A model generated the notes under the pieces. That model had not been told where the DNA came from. It saw only the letters and a list, made by a program, of their open reading frames with translations, and made no database searches. DNA of 64,000 bases from contig NZ_CP102381.1 in NCBI RefSeq assembly GCF_029201445.1, positions 1,612,001-1,676,000 on the forward strand, given 5' to 3'. The stretch comes from Thiomicrorhabdus lithotrophica (lineage in GTDB: Bacteria; Pseudomonadota; Gammaproteobacteria; Thiomicrospirales; Thiomicrospiraceae). Both the position numbers and the translations under genes were made by a program. This document shows, piece by piece, positions 1 through 9,166 of this stretch. Within the stretch, counting starts at the first letter, position 1, and each line of letters opens with the position of its first letter.

Positions 1-769
1 ATTGTTGCGTTTCATGTCGATAGTCTTGTAACGCAACTTGATATTGCGGTTCTTTTGCCTGGCTTTGTAAACGGTTAATTGCAAAATCTCGCTGCTCTGT
101 AGATAAAGTCAAACCTTTAACCATTGCCCCTTTACTAACCGCGGCTTCCATAAACCCGCCCCAACCACAGCCAATTTCAAGCACACTTTGACCTGCTTTT
201 AAATCAATTTCATCAATCAATCTTTGGTATTTATTATGCTGAGCAGATGCTAAATCTTGTTCCGAATCGGTAAAAATAGCACTCGAATAAGACATCGTTT
301 GATCTAACCACTTTTGGTAAAAGTCGTTACCTAAATCATAATGATAAGAGATATTTTTACGGCTATTTTCTACCGAGTTATGACGCTTACGATGTTGCCA
401 AAGGTGCCATAAATTGAATTTTTTATTCGCCAGCAAGTCATCTAATACCGTTTGGTTTTGATAGACCAATTGCATCAGGCTGTATAGCGAATTCGTTTCT
501 ACTGCATGTTCAAAATAAGCTTGCGCAAAGCCAAGCTCACCTTGGGTTTTCATTAACCAATAAGCTCTAAAAGGATTTTTTAGAATTAACTCAGCATGTG
601 GCCCAAACTCTGCCCCTTGAAAACGGTGTGTTTCACCAAATAACTCTAACGTTAAGCTCCCCTTAACCAACTTATTAAAAGGGAGTTTTAGTATCATTTT
701 TTGAACAAAGGATGGTGTCACCATTTTTTCTAATAAGGTGAATCCACTATTTGAAATAGCCTTTAACAT
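1..769 (-). CDS. cfa: Cyclopropane-fatty-acyl-phospholipid synthase, C-terminus outside window
   Basis: AdoMet-dependent enzyme that adds a methylene bridge to unsaturated acyl chains of membrane phospholipids. About 256 N-terminal residues are visible and the frame stays open at the window edge. The reverse strand reads YHYDLGNDFYQKWLD followed by MSYSSAIF, then the AdoMet-binding motif LEIGCGWGG, all typical of the family. I place the start at the ATG at 769, which overlaps the end of the upstream DUF1365 gene by 7 bp, so the two are probably translationally coupled. It is the third gene of a leftward operon with DUF1365 and an FAD oxidoreductase, a grouping known from photo-oxidative stress regulons. 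A more specific product such as a furan fatty acid enzyme cannot be excluded. Confidence 0.9.
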   Translation of the reverse strand, partial: MLKAISNSGFTLLEKMVTPSFVQKMILKLPFNKLVKGSLTLELFGETHRFQGAEFGPHAELILKNPFRAYWLMKTQGELGFAQAYFEHAVETNSLYSLMQLVYQNQTVLDDLLANKKFNLWHLWQHRKRHNSVENSRKNISYHYDLGNDFYQKWLDQTMSYSSAIFTDSEQDLASAQHNKYQRLIDEIDLKAGQSVLEIGCGWGGFMEAAVSKGAMVKGLTLSTEQRDFAINRLQSQAKEPQYQVALQDYRHETQQ

Positions 770-1548
770 AGGTTCATCTCCGTGTGACTGTAATCAATTT
801 TTTCTAACTGTTTTGGCGTGCTATGGAATTTACCGCCTTTTACCCAAATCTTGATTGCCCACCAATGAATCATCCATAAAACTTTTAATGTATTAAAAGG
901 ATGTTTGATAGCGGCTTTAATCAAATTTTTGTTGGTTAATTCCTGTGCTTGTCCCACCTGCGTAGAGGTCAAAACCGATTGGTTATTTTCGGTCTGATAT
1001 ATGCCAATTTTGTAGAGTTCACCTGGCTTGCTAAAACGAAACTGATACTGGCAATCCATGCCAATAAAAGGCGAAACATGAAAGACTTTTTTAGCTTGTG
1101 CCTTAACGTTATCCGCTAAGGGCTCACCCTGATTAGTTAACACATAGTGATGCCACTGCCCAAAGGTATTACTGACTTCACCAATAATGGCAATCATCTC
1201 GCCTTGTGCATTGTAGGCATACCACATTGCCAACGGGTTAAATGTAATGTTCATAAACCTTGGGAAACACACCAATTCAATTTTGTGTGCAACTTCTGGC
1301 AAACCATATTGTGCTAATAAGTCATCTGCCCAAATACGCCAGGCCTGGTCTTTTTTACGTGCGCCATAATCTTTAAAGTGCAGACTAAAAAGGTTAAAAC
1401 GGTTTAAAGAAAACCACGTCAAAGATTTTGCTTCATGCTCAATTTGGTCAATGTCCACTTTTAAACTCATTACGCCATAGCGAAACTGATATTGCATAGG
1501 AAAAAACCGTTGATGCATTACCTGACCAAGATAGATTTGACTAGCCAT
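763..1548 (-). CDS. DUF1365 family protein
   Basis: Protein of 261 aa matching DUF1365, a family almost always encoded beside an FAD-dependent amine oxidase-like protein and a CFA synthase. Its biochemical role is unproven; association with fatty acid modification is inferred from context. Typical motifs are visible: YLGQVMHQRFFP at the N-terminus, CFPRFMNITFNPLAMWY in the middle and FGQWHHYVL. I prefer the ATG at 1548 because a GGAG box lies 9 nt upstream; a longer TTG start at 1563 is possible. It overlaps the upstream oxidoreductase by 8 bp and cfa by 7 bp, which supports one operon. Confidence 0.85.
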   Translation of the reverse strand: MASQIYLGQVMHQRFFPMQYQFRYGVMSLKVDIDQIEHEAKSLTWFSLNRFNLFSLHFKDYGARKKDQAWRIWADDLLAQYGLPEVAHKIELVCFPRFMNITFNPLAMWYAYNAQGEMIAIIGEVSNTFGQWHHYVLTNQGEPLADNVKAQAKKVFHVSPFIGMDCQYQFRFSKPGELYKIGIYQTENNQSVLTSTQVGQAQELTNKNLIKAAIKHPFNTLKVLWMIHWWAIKIWVKGGKFHSTPKQLEKIDYSHTEMNLC

Positions 1549-2908
1549 TTTTAACTTCTCCAAGCTCGTTTAAAGCTTGTTTTTCAGCAATACCATTTAA
1601 CTCATTCGAAACCTGTTCACTCGGCTCCTTTTCCCATGGCAAATCAATATTCCATAATTTCGCTAAATTGACCGAACTGGTTAAACCATCTTCATGAAAA
1701 CCATAACCGAAGTAACTTCCGCAGAACCATAGGTTATGATTACCTTGTAAGCTGCCTAACTTAGATTGAGATGACATAGCGGCTGCATCAAACACTGGAT
1801 GTTCATAGACAATACGTTGATGCGTCAGGGATTTTAAAGGTGGATGACTAGGGTTTAAAGTGACGAGTAAAGGTGTTTTGATTTTAATGTTTTGTAATAA
1901 GTTCATCCAGTATGTAACAGCAACAGGACTCTCTTTGGATTGAGTATCTCGTAAGTAATTCCAAGCAGCCCAGGCTAATTTTCGTTTCGGCATTAAACTT
2001 GAATCGCTATGTAGATAGGCAATGTTTTCTTGGTACTTAAAATTTTCTAGAATGTGAAAATCAGCTTTAAGACTTTCATCTAACATACGATAAGTTTCAT
2101 CTGCATGAGAGGCAAAAACAACATCGTCAAAAACAGTTTCATCACCACTTTGTGTACGAACTGCCATGCCAAAATCGGTTTTATAGACCTTTTCAACGGG
2201 ACTGGCTAACTTAACCTTAAATGCGTCTTTTTCCAGGATGGCTTTTAGGTATTGTTCAGAACCATTAACAACCGATTCCCACTGCGGGCGATCTTCAATA
2301 TTTAGTAGACCGTGGTTTTCAAAGAACTGCAAGAAGCTTCCTATTGGGAACAACATCATCGTTTCTAAAGGACAAGACCAAATAGCCGCCGCCATCGGCA
2401 ACAGATAATAATCACGCATACGCTGACTGAAACCATGTTGATTTAAGTAATCCCCCAGGCTTAAAGTAAGCGGCAGATCCGCATCCAAATCTTTCTTGGC
2501 TTGCTTATTAAAACGCAATATCTCAGAAATCATTTTCCAATGCGCAACCGACAGCAGATTGCGACGCTGAGCAAACAGCGTGTTTAGGTTATTACCTGAG
2601 TATTCCATTCGACCGCCATCGGCGGTGACTGAAAAACTCATCTCTGTTTCCTGAGTCTGAACATTAAGATTTTTTAACATCGCGGTTAGGTTTGGGTAAT
2701 TAGGCGTATTAAAAACAATAAAACCTGTATCAACTGGCTGTTTCTTACCCTCAATATCTAACGTAATGGTGTTGGTATGACCGCCAATTTTTTCATTTTT
2801 TTCAAACAGCGTTACTTCGTGTTTCTGGCTCAAAAACCAGGCGGCACTGATTCCACTGATACCGCTACCTACTACCGCTATTTTTTTTCGCTCGTTTAAA
2901 ATCTTCAT
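1541..2908 (-). CDS. FAD-dependent amine oxidase-like oxidoreductase
   Basis: Protein of about 455 aa with a Rossmann dinucleotide-binding motif close to the N-terminus (VVGSGISGISAAWFLS, then FEKNEKIGGHTNT), as in NAD(P)/FAD flavin amine oxidase and desaturase relatives. It ends with a typical FAD-closing segment (WFCGSYFGYGFHEDG). Members encoded with DUF1365 and cfa are thought to act on lipids, but the substrate is not known. I prefer the ATG at 2908, preceded by a GGTGAG box, over the upstream GTG at 2917. This is the first gene of the leftward operon; its promoter must lie in the region shared with the divergent SDR gene. Confidence 0.85.
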   Translation of the reverse strand: MKILNERKKIAVVGSGISGISAAWFLSQKHEVTLFEKNEKIGGHTNTITLDIEGKKQPVDTGFIVFNTPNYPNLTAMLKNLNVQTQETEMSFSVTADGGRMEYSGNNLNTLFAQRRNLLSVAHWKMISEILRFNKQAKKDLDADLPLTLSLGDYLNQHGFSQRMRDYYLLPMAAAIWSCPLETMMLFPIGSFLQFFENHGLLNIEDRPQWESVVNGSEQYLKAILEKDAFKVKLASPVEKVYKTDFGMAVRTQSGDETVFDDVVFASHADETYRMLDESLKADFHILENFKYQENIAYLHSDSSLMPKRKLAWAAWNYLRDTQSKESPVAVTYWMNLLQNIKIKTPLLVTLNPSHPPLKSLTHQRIVYEHPVFDAAAMSSQSKLGSLQGNHNLWFCGSYFGYGFHEDGLTSSVNLAKLWNIDLPWEKEPSEQVSNELNGIAEKQALNELGEVKNG

Positions 2909-2942
2909 ATTTCTCACCCTTTATGTGGCCTTTTTAATAACT

Positions 2943-2981
2943 TATACAAAATATGTACACAGTGCAATAAAAAGCTATACA
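2943..2981. promoter_or_regulatory. Candidate LitR/CarH-type operator, TRTACA boxes on an 11-bp grid
   Basis: The 93-bp divergent intergenic region contains TATACA at 2943, TGTACA at 2954 and TATACA at 2976. The spacing is exactly 11 and 22 bp, with a degenerate box in the slot at 2965. Light-responsive MerR-family regulators of the LitR/CarH type bind 11-bp direct repeats. Known targets in other proteobacteria include cfa-type and neighbouring redox genes. The repeats are seen; the assignment to a regulator is inference. Confidence 0.5.
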
Positions 2982-3001
2982 ATAAGACGAAATAAACGAG
3001 A

Positions 3002-3802
3002 ATGACCATGACAGAGAATAATAAAACTCAAAAACGTATTTGGCTTGTTGGCGGATCAGAAGGTATCGGCCTTGCATTAGTTATGCAACTACTAGAAGAA
3101 AACTACCAACTAGTGGTCTCTTCTAGAAATGCCCAACAAAGCCCTGAGCTAATGACTTTGCAAGATGAAAACCCTAACAATCTGTCTTTATTGGATTGTG
3201 ATGTCACTAAAAAAAATTCATTAGCTGAAACAAGTTACCAGGCCTGGTCAGTTTATGATGGCTTAGATATTTGGATATATAACGCTGGGATTTATCACCC
3301 AATGAAATTACAAGATTGGAATATCGATGCTTTTGACACGATGAATCAAGTCAATTATTTAGGTGCCGTCTATTTAATGAATCACCTTTTACCTTTATTC
3401 ACAGCCGTTAAAACCGCAAACACAACAAATCAACCACAATGGCTTTGGAATATTAGCCTAGCATCCGATTTTGGATTGCCTTATGGAGGTGGTTATTCAG
3501 CCCCTAAAGCGGCATTGCAAAATTTGGCAGAGTCACTGCAACCAGAACTATCCAAAACAGGTATCGAATTAAAAGTGGTCAATCACGGTTTTGTGAAAAC
3601 GCGCTTGACCGCAAAGAATGACTTTGAGATGCTGGGTTTAATGGAAGCTGAAGACGCTGCCCAAAAAATCAAACAGGCCTTGATTCATAATCGTTTTGAA
3701 ACGCGTTTTCCATTTAATTTGGCTTTGGTTTTGGGCACAATAAAACGACTACCCAAATCTTGGGCATTAGCCATAACCAAAAGGATGCTTAAAGATGGAT
3801 AG
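3002..3802 (+). CDS. Short-chain dehydrogenase/reductase (SDR)
   Basis: Classical SDR of 266 aa with the NAD(P)-binding glycine motif at about residues 16-24 (VGGSEGIGLAL), the NAG motif in WIYNAGIYHP, and a YSAPKAAL segment carrying the catalytic Tyr and Lys. The substrate is unknown. Start could be 3002 or the second ATG at 3008; neither has a strong ribosome binding site. It overlaps the next gene by 8 bp and heads a rightward operon with a SnoaL-like protein and an MFS-type transporter. The divergent arrangement with the cfa group suggests shared control through the 11-bp repeats between them. Confidence 0.85.
   Translation: MTMTENNKTQKRIWLVGGSEGIGLALVMQLLEENYQLVVSSRNAQQSPELMTLQDENPNNLSLLDCDVTKKNSLAETSYQAWSVYDGLDIWIYNAGIYHPMKLQDWNIDAFDTMNQVNYLGAVYLMNHLLPLFTAVKTANTTNQPQWLWNISLASDFGLPYGGGYSAPKAALQNLAESLQPELSKTGIELKVVNHGFVKTRLTAKNDFEMLGLMEAEDAAQKIKQALIHNRFETRFPFNLALVLGTIKRLPKSWALAITKRMLKDG
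3237..3248. repeat. ACCAGGCCTGGT palindrome
   Basis: Exact copy inside the SDR gene of the 12-bp palindrome that recurs through the window. Confidence 0.8.
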
Positions 3803-4241
3803 ACCTCAAAGATTACAGTCCTACATTGAAGCTTTTGAACAACTCACCCCTGAAAGCTTATCTAAACTGGGTGAGCTATTTAGTGAAGAGGTGTATTTCA
3901 AAGACCCATTTAATGCAGTAAATGGCAAACCAGCCACAATCGCAATTTTTCAACACATGTTTGCGACAACCCAAAACCCTAAATTCATTGTCATTGATGC
4001 TGCAATGGAGGGTGATATGGCGATGCTCTACTGGAAGTTCCATTTCCAACTTCCTTCAAAAAACAGCTCTAATCCAAAAGAACAAATGATAGAAGGAATG
4101 AGTCGAGTTTGCTTTGATGAACAGGACTTAGTAAAAGAACACATCGACTATTGGGATCCTGCTGAGCAAATCTATAGCCAAGTACCTGTGATTAGCTGGT
4201 TGCTTAACTTGATACGTAAACGTCTATCCGTTCCAACATAA
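3795..4241 (+). CDS. SnoaL/NTF2-like fold protein
   Basis: Small protein of 148 aa with the layout of a nuclear-transport-factor-2-like (SnoaL) domain: an N-terminal helix, then EEVYFKDPFN, the HMF segment and alternating strands near DMAMLYWKFHF. These folds act as small enzymes or binding proteins and no specific function can be read here. It overlaps the SDR by 8 bp and lies 7 bp before the transporter, so it is co-transcribed with both. Homologues next to SDR and cfa clusters are usually annotated only as nuclear transport factor 2 family. Confidence 0.7.
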   Translation: MDRPQRLQSYIEAFEQLTPESLSKLGELFSEEVYFKDPFNAVNGKPATIAIFQHMFATTQNPKFIVIDAAMEGDMAMLYWKFHFQLPSKNSSNPKEQMIEGMSRVCFDEQDLVKEHIDYWDPAEQIYSQVPVISWLLNLIRKRLSVPT

Positions 4242-4248
4242 AAACATC

Positions 4249-5526
4249 ATGAGAGATACGGCAATAAATACAGCCATAAACGCACCACTATCAAAGCCAT
4301 TGTTCATTCGCTATGGCTGGCTAGGTTTTACACTGGCTATGTTGGGTATCCCGCTGTATGTCTACCTCCCTACCTATTATGCTCAACAAAGTGCCTTTAG
4401 TTTTACGGCTGTAGGTACCGCATTATTGTTAGCCAGATCATTAGACGTCATTACTGACCCTTTAATTGGATGGTGGAGTGATTGGCTTCAAGCCAAGGTT
4501 TCACGAAGCCTACAAATAGCCCTGTCTAACCTAGTGCTCGCCATAGGCGTTTATCATCTTTGGCTGCCAAATTTAGATGAACTAAACACAACAGAACTTT
4601 TTGTATGGAGCTTTATCACCTATTTAGCCTGGACGTGGATGTCTATTCCCTATTTGGCTCTAGCGGCAGAAATTAGCACACAAGCACACGCTAAAACTCA
4701 ATTGTCTGGTGCACGTGAAGGTTTTGCCATTGTTGGCGTTGTCACGGTTTTAGTGTTACCTATTTTAAGTGGTTTAAATTCACAGAGCGTTGAGTTTTAT
4801 CAACTTCTATTTATCGTGTTTGCCATTACCTTAGCTACCGCTGTATTAGCGCTTATTAAACTACCCACTTTAGCCATACAACCCGCTAAACCCATTGCGC
4901 CTTGGAAATTACTCCTAACCTTGAAACAGAAGCATCCACATACCTTTAGCATTATGCCGAGCTATTTTTTAAATAACTTTGCTAACGCTTTACCCGCCAC
5001 CCTATTTTTGGTATTTGTATCTGACTACCTGCAACTAGAAGAGCAAACTGGATTGTTTTTAATGACCTATTTTCTAGCAGGCCTGGTAGCTTTACCTTTT
5101 TGGATAAAACTCTCAAAACACATTGGCAAATATAAGACTTGGCAACTCTCTATGCTCTTAGCCAGCATTAGTTTTATTGGCGTATTTTTCCTAAATCCAG
5201 GAGACAGCACTGGTTTTTTAGTGATTAGTATCCTCACAGGATTAAGCCTAGGCATCGATGTGGCCATGCCTGCGTCAATTCAGAGTGATCTAACCCAAAG
5301 GGTAGTTAAACAAGAGATACAAGCGACAGGACTGTTATTTGGACTTTGGGGAATGCTAACTAAGCTAGCTTTGGCATTAGCAGTAGGTGTTGCCTTTCCA
5401 ATATTGGACTGGAGCGCAACCTTAAGTAACCAAGCTCTAGCTTTAGTGTGGCTTTATGCAGGCCTGCCCATTATCTTAAAGTTAATGGCATGGGGATTAC
5501 TAATCAAACAACAGGCTAAAAACTGA
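4249..5526 (+). CDS. MFS transporter, GPH (MelB-like) type
   Basis: Integral membrane protein of 425 aa with about 12 hydrophobic segments. Early in the protein the segment DPLIGWWSDWLQ resembles the conserved aspartate-containing loop of the glycoside-pentoside-hexuronide:cation symporter family. Homologues in these redox and lipid clusters are annotated as MFS transporters without known substrate. It is the last gene of the rightward operon, 7 bp after the SnoaL-like gene. The native chromosome ends just past it, where the island boundary repeat begins. Confidence 0.75.
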   Translation: MRDTAINTAINAPLSKPLFIRYGWLGFTLAMLGIPLYVYLPTYYAQQSAFSFTAVGTALLLARSLDVITDPLIGWWSDWLQAKVSRSLQIALSNLVLAIGVYHLWLPNLDELNTTELFVWSFITYLAWTWMSIPYLALAAEISTQAHAKTQLSGAREGFAIVGVVTVLVLPILSGLNSQSVEFYQLLFIVFAITLATAVLALIKLPTLAIQPAKPIAPWKLLLTLKQKHPHTFSIMPSYFLNNFANALPATLFLVFVSDYLQLEEQTGLFLMTYFLAGLVALPFWIKLSKHIGKYKTWQLSMLLASISFIGVFFLNPGDSTGFLVISILTGLSLGIDVAMPASIQSDLTQRVVKQEIQATGLLFGLWGMLTKLALALAVGVAFPILDWSATLSNQALALVWLYAGLPIILKLMAWGLLIKQQAKN

Positions 5527-5966
5527 GAACAACAAGCCTTTAACGATGTACGCTTTTATATTAGGTATGGAAGTAAACAATAAGCTAGAAAGAATAAAAC
5601 ATAGCAGCATTTATGAATGACATAAAATCAGCTACATTAGCTTTCGCTAGGCAATAAAAAAGCCAGACCTCATTCACTCGTAAGTGTTTGAAAAATCTGG
5701 CTTTAGAATGTGGTAGCGGGGGCTGGATTTGAACCAACGACCTTCGGGTTATGAGCCACTTTATACAACAATATCAACAACTTAACAACAATACCAGCAA
5801 CCCGAATAGTCGGTTAAACTACTTTAACCGACTTTATCAAAAGCTATGAAAATTTGTTAGCTCAACTACTAGAATCTTCAAGATTCCGGCAATAAATTGC
5901 ACATACGTAAATAAACCAATAAACTGTCCAGTACAAAATGTTAATTTGAAGTTAGGATTCTTATCC
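5527..5966. other. Intergenic region, left island junction
   Basis: About 440 bp between the MFS gene and the first island gene. Apart from the att repeat and its arm, which has short CAACAAYTTAAC-like repeats and an AGTCGGTTAAA / TTTAACCGACT inverted repeat at about 5808-5836, I see no gene. Confidence 0.6.
5653..5757. repeat. Left island boundary repeat (att copy 1)
   Basis: Perfect 105-bp direct repeat of 29258-29362. It holds the last 47 nt of the initiator tRNA (5711-5757, from the anticodon loop to CCA) and the hairpin terminator that follows the tRNA (5660-5703). Identity stops at 5758, where the tRNA sequence ends and island sequence begins. It marks the outer junction of the whole composite island. 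The A/C-rich arm that follows (to about 5850) is shared with the copy at 13.7 kb. Confidence 0.9.
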
Positions 5967-6221
5967 ATGAAGACAATTATATTACTTCTTGTTATAACCA
6001 TAAGTACTTGGGGCTATTTCAAAAAATCTAATAGTGCAGCTGTACATACAGAAGTTTCAGAAAATCCCTACAAAATGGCTTATGAATGTGACGGACGAGA
6101 ATATTGTAGTCAAATGACATCGTATGAAGAGGCTAAATTCTTTACAGAAAACTGCCCTAATACAAAAATGGATGGCGACAATGATGGTAAACCATGTGAA
6201 AGCCAGTTCAATGCTTATTAA
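5967..6221 (+). CDS. Small exported excalibur-domain protein
   Basis: Protein of 84 aa from the ATG at 5967, which has an AGGA box 9 nt upstream; a TTG-initiated form could begin at 5946. An N-terminal hydrophobic segment ([16 protein letters not shown]) suggests a signal peptide or membrane anchor. The C-terminal half has the excalibur pattern: a pair of Cys residues, then CPNTKMDGDNDGKPCE, where Asp-rich DxDxDG binds calcium in related domains. Excalibur domains occur in extracytoplasmic proteins, often with nucleases. Here the domain stands alone and the function is unknown. It is the first gene of the left island module. Confidence 0.7.
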   Translation: MKTIILLLVITISTWGYFKKSNSAAVHTEVSENPYKMAYECDGREYCSQMTSYEEAKFFTENCPNTKMDGDNDGKPCESQFNAY

Positions 6222-6275
6222 AAATATTTACTTTTGAAATACACATAATTAGTAAATTAAAGAAGGTTTTATTGA

Positions 6276-7574
6276 ATGACTATCGAAGCAAATCAAACTG
6301 AAAATACAGAACCTGATACCTTACCTGAAGAACAACACCCTATCAAAGTTGTCATTAATTCATTCGTACATAAAATTCTTGATATTCATGAATGCGCAGC
6401 AACATTCATCCCTATGGCAGCAATAGAGCACAATCAAAATATAGAAAATATTGAAAGTGCACTGGAAAAAGCAAGTAAGCACTTTGAGGATAGCGATCAA
6501 CAAATTAAATTGTCTGCGATTAAAGATATTAGAGAAGTTGATCGAAAAGCAAAAAGAATCATAAATTCAAATTTAACTGAGACACTTGAAAAAAGCTTAT
6601 ACGTAAATATTTTCAGTGCATTTGATCAATTTACTGGAGATTTGATAAGCATTCTTTACCATAAAAAACCCGAACTATTTAATTCCATCAATAAAGAAAT
6701 AAAATTATCAGAGGCACTTCAATTCAATTCATTAGATGAACTTCGAATGGTTGTATTAGAAAAAGAAATTGAAACATTAAAAAGAAAAAGTTATTCAGAA
6801 CAGTTTAAAGAAATGGAGAAGATGTTCTCAGTCTCTTTAACAAAGTTTGAAGACTGGCCTCACTTTATTGAAAACTCACAACGACGAAATTTATTCACTC
6901 ATTGCGATGGTATTGTTAGTGAACAGTACATTCAAATCTGCAAAGACATTGGAGCACCTCTAATTAAAGATTTGTCAGTAGGCTCACAACTTGAAATTGG
7001 TGCCAGTTATTTTAACGATGCTTGCGAACGCATAACCGAGGTAGCGGTTATGCTTGCCCAAACACTTTGGAGAAAAATGTTCCCCGAAGAAATTGAAATT
7101 GCTGACAATCAACTCCATGAACTAATTTTTGATTTTCTACATATGGAGTACTGGGGACTATCAATTAAATTAAGCAAGTTCGCAACTACACTTCCAAATA
7201 TATCTTCAGAACAAATTAATAGAATCAATATCGTTAATTATGCAATCGCTCTTTATGGTAGCGATAGAAAACAAGAAGCGATATCTTTATTGAATAAAAC
7301 TGATTGGAGTGCTTCCACCTACGACTTTAAATTAGCTTTCGCAGTTTTAACTGATGACTATCAAGAATCACGAAAACTTATGTTACTTATCGGGAAACAA
7401 GGTGAACTAATTAGTGAATTATCCTATATAGATTGGCCGTTATTTAAGTATTTTAGAGAAAATAAATATTTCCTTGAAACATATGAAGAAATTTATGGTT
7501 ACCCTTATATTTCAAAAGCTCTAAAAGAAGCTGAGAAAACTAAGGAAGAAGCACAAACAGTCAATAATTCATAA
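6276..7574 (+). CDS. HEPN-like hypothetical protein
   Basis: Largely helical protein of 432 aa. Around residues 200-225 it reads ENSQRRNLFTHCDGIVSEQY, which contains an R-x4-H motif (RNLFTH) of the type that forms the ribonuclease active site in HEPN domains. It is preceded by helices around SAFDQFTGDL that also fit the fold. Many HEPN proteins are RNases in toxin or abortive-infection systems. The C-terminal region has TPR-like helical pairs. I cannot name the family; the HEPN reading is inference from one motif and its context. The gene follows the excalibur gene by 54 bp and is followed by a truncated reading frame and an IS. Confidence 0.55.
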   Translation: MTIEANQTENTEPDTLPEEQHPIKVVINSFVHKILDIHECAATFIPMAAIEHNQNIENIESALEKASKHFEDSDQQIKLSAIKDIREVDRKAKRIINSNLTETLEKSLYVNIFSAFDQFTGDLISILYHKKPELFNSINKEIKLSEALQFNSLDELRMVVLEKEIETLKRKSYSEQFKEMEKMFSVSLTKFEDWPHFIENSQRRNLFTHCDGIVSEQYIQICKDIGAPLIKDLSVGSQLEIGASYFNDACERITEVAVMLAQTLWRKMFPEEIEIADNQLHELIFDFLHMEYWGLSIKLSKFATTLPNISSEQINRINIVNYAIALYGSDRKQEAISLLNKTDWSASTYDFKLAFAVLTDDYQESRKLMLLIGKQGELISELSYIDWPLFKYFRENKYFLETYEEIYGYPYISKALKEAEKTKEEAQTVNNS

Positions 7575-7581
7575 AAATGTT

Positions 7582-7655
7582 ATGAACAGAAATACAACTT
7601 CTGAAAAAAATACATTAGAAGCTTCTTTTCATAAAATTATTCAAAACATAGTACC
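7582..7655 (+). pseudogene. Gene start truncated by IS insertion
   Basis: An ATG 7 bp after the HEPN-like gene opens a frame of about 24 codons (MNRNTTSEKN..., ending near IVP) that runs straight into the left inverted repeat of the IS. It looks like the 5' end of a lost gene. No continuation is recognisable on the other side of the IS, so the rest was probably deleted. Confidence 0.45.
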
Positions 7656-7999
7656 TGTAGTGGTAAAGTGAAATTGGCCACCTAATTAGAGATGCTAAAA
7701 TGCATCTATTGATAAAGGTGACTCAAAATGATAAAAACAAGAAAAACATTTTCAGCAGAATTTAAGCTTGAATCTGCTCACTTAGTAGTCGATCAAGGTT
7801 ACTCTTGCCGCGAAGCGGCTGGAGCAATGGGTGTTGGTTTATCCACCATGAATAAGTGGGTGAAATAACTCAAAGAAGAACGCCAAGGCACCACACTAAA
7901 AGCCAGTGCGTTAACGCCTGAACAGATTGAAATCCAGCAACTTAAAAAACGTATCAAGTACCTTGGAGAAGAAAAGGACATATTAAAAAAGGCTACCGC

Positions 8000-8889
<890 letters not shown>

Positions 8890-8904
8890 CCACTACAGAA
8901 CGAC

Positions 8905-9092
8905 CATCATCACATTCTAGAAACGGTGGAAACAGCGAACACTTGAAGAACGTTGAGTGGATTGCGAGTAACAGCGCGACAAACTGGCATCAATTTGCGA
9001 AGCACAAGCTCAGCTAATTAACTACTTGAGAGACCAATTGAGTGACTCCAAAAATGGCATTATCAAGCCGATTAATATTAAATAGCTACCTT
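8905..9092 (+). pseudogene. Relic of miniprotein gene and another short coding tail
   Basis: Directly right of the IS, 8906-8935 matches the miniprotein gene at 14831-14861 almost base for base (translated RPSSHSRNGGN against QPSSHPGNGGN). Its start codon is gone. Further on, another frame reads LASICEAQAQLINYLRDQLS up to a TAG at 9086, like the end of a small helical protein. Neither is intact. The rest of the gap to 9166 holds no gene. Confidence 0.5.
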
Positions 9093-9166
9093 AACAAATA
9101 AAAATAAGTAAATAAGCATATGCTGCACTTAAAAATAACCAAAATTAAAGTGGGGAAAAACATTTA

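Noticed and set aside
5711-5757. A second, functional tRNA gene at the left end
   Set aside because: Only the 3' 47 nt are present; the D-arm and 5' acceptor strand are missing.
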